Of a DNA stretch of 7,717 bases, positions 7,017 through 7,717 are shown in pieces. The stretch is from Deltaproteobacteria bacterium (GTDB lineage Bacteria > Desulfobacterota > DSM-4660 > Desulfatiglandales > B25-G16): positions 1,139,299 through 1,147,015 of the forward strand of contig CP070752.1 of the NCBI GenBank assembly GCA_020348625.1. The letters run 5' to 3'. The notes beneath the pieces are model-generated. The model ran no database searches. It saw only the letters and a program-made list of their open reading frames with translations, and was not told where the DNA came from. The position numbers and the translations under genes were made by a program. Every line of letters begins with the position of its first letter. Position 1 is the stretch's first letter.

Positions 7017-7111
7017 GATAAAGCTGTTAAAGCCATACATGGCAAGAGGAATGGTACATACCCATATCAGTACCTTTTCGTCTTTCTTGTCAAGAGAAAT
7101 ATGTCAACAAG
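7017..7111 (-). promoter_or_regulatory. livH: candidate promoter/operator region of the liv operon
   Basis: On the minus strand two TTGACA boxes lie 14 bp apart (7107-7102 and 7093-7088). The second has a weak TGATAT (7069-7064) at 18-bp spacing. Further down TTGCCA (7045-7040) and TTTATC (7022-7017) are 17 bp apart. Dyads overlap the region: GGTAC-N12-GTACC (7053-7074), GCCAT-AC-ATGGC (7032-7043) and CTTGT-N16-ACAAG (7086-7111). No -10 box is convincing. The dyads may be operators for an amino-acid-responsive regulator such as an Lrp-type protein, which is inference. Confidence 0.3.
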
Positions 7112-7181
7112 GGTGATCTGTTTTGAGGAGCAACGCGGGGCATGGCTTCTAACTAGAGATATTTTGGCTTAGGCACCTCCA

Positions 7182-7717
7182 CTAGGGCTTCAAGTCATCC
7201 ACATACTTTTTGACCTTGGCTATCTCGGTGATTCTTTCCTCGGCCATCCGGTCTGCAGCCAGATACGTGGGTATCTTGTCCCGGTCGGCAATTTCGAAGA
7301 CCCGCACCATGTTGTCATAGATACGTGATACCTTTTCCTTGCCTCGTTCATGACTGACGCCGCCGACACCCAGCCTGTCCGTGTCGTAAATAGTGCCGCC
7401 GGCATTGGTGATGTAATCCGGCGCATACACAAACCCCCTTTCCTCCAGCAGATCTCCATGGCGTTCTTCCCTGAGCTGATTGTTTGCACTGCCGCAGATA
7501 ATCTTGCATTGCAACCGGTCTAAGGTGGCATCGTTGATTATTGCACCCAAGGCACAGGGGCAGAAGATATCGCAGTTGGCATCGTAAATGGTCTCGGGAT
7601 CTACCGTTTCCACGCCGTGCTTCTGAACCATGGCATCCACCTGGTCTGGATCGATGTCGGTCACCACCATTGCTGCTCCAAGCTCATGAAGCTGGCCAAC
7701 CACATTATGACCCACCG
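7182..7717 (-). CDS. leucine dehydrogenase (Glu/Leu/Phe/Val dehydrogenase family), C-terminal part
   Basis: The frame enters from the right edge, and about 178 C-terminal residues remain of an enzyme normally about 350-370 residues long. The first visible codons give VGHNVVGQL, the end of the GxGxVG dinucleotide loop, followed by MVVTDID, where the aspartate after beta-2 indicates NAD rather than NADP. CDIFCPCALGAIIND, CGSANNQL, and APDYITNAGGTI are strongly conserved leucine/valine/phenylalanine dehydrogenase motifs, and IPTYLAADRMAEERI is the usual C-terminal helix. The enzyme reversibly deaminates leucine, isoleucine or valine to the 2-oxo acid with NAD, in the cytoplasm. The catalytic lysine lies in the missing half. 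It precedes the liv genes on the same strand, consistent with uptake and breakdown of branched-chain amino acids. Phenylalanine or valine dehydrogenase activity cannot be excluded. Confidence 0.88.
   Translation of the reverse strand, partial: VGHNVVGQLHELGAAMVVTDIDPDQVDAMVQKHGVETVDPETIYDANCDIFCPCALGAIINDATLDRLQCKIICGSANNQLREERHGDLLEERGFVYAPDYITNAGGTIYDTDRLGVGGVSHERGKEKVSRIYDNMVRVFEIADRDKIPTYLAADRMAEERITEIAKVKKYVDDLKP

Overview
The window is a compact bacterial chromosomal segment of moderate G+C. It carries a complete high-affinity branched-chain amino acid (HAAT/Liv) ABC transporter locus on the minus strand, flanked by nitrogen and amino-acid metabolism genes. The proteins suggest an anaerobic or facultatively anaerobic bacterium. 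A Desulfobacterota (deltaproteobacterial) relative is my best guess, based on the GltA-type glutamate synthase fragment, the Liv paralogue style and the leucine dehydrogenase next door. That placement is an inference and cannot be fixed from this sequence alone.

Layout from left to right. Positions 1-669 (+) hold the C-terminal half of a GltA/SudA-type NADPH-dependent glutamate synthase-like flavoprotein that enters from the left edge. Positions 670-906 are a convergent intergenic stretch with a short coding-like remnant. Positions 907-1860 (-) encode a ten-helix EamA/DMT-family permease, followed by a 1861-2088 spacer and a strong GC hairpin at 2089-2112. Positions 2137-6923 (-) hold the transporter, transcribed right to left as livH (6923-6003), livM (6003-5089), livG (5031-4231), livF (4244-3534) and, after a 266-nt spacer, livK (3267-2137). 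Positions 6924-7181 are the probable upstream control region, with tandem TTGACA boxes and small dyads. Positions 7182-7717 (-) hold the C-terminal half of a leucine (Glu/Leu/Phe/Val-type) dehydrogenase that runs off the right edge.

How the genes fit together: LivK would capture a branched-chain or related amino acid in the periplasm, LivHM would form the channel and LivGF would hydrolyse ATP. Leucine dehydrogenase would then reversibly interconvert the imported amino acid and its 2-oxo acid with NAD and ammonia. The glutamate synthase-like protein is a second nitrogen-handling enzyme, but on the opposite strand. The transporter genes H-M-G-F are tightly packed (TGATG overlap, a 57-nt gap, a 14-nt overlap) and are probably translationally coupled. 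livK sits last and somewhat apart.

I see no CRISPR array, insertion sequence, tRNA, rRNA or clear sign of a novel system. This is a fairly ordinary transport locus. The points worth a second look are in the spacers: tandem promoter boxes and dyads before livH, an orphan ribosome-binding site and a degenerate 7-bp repeat before livK, and a coding-like remnant between the two convergent genes at the left.
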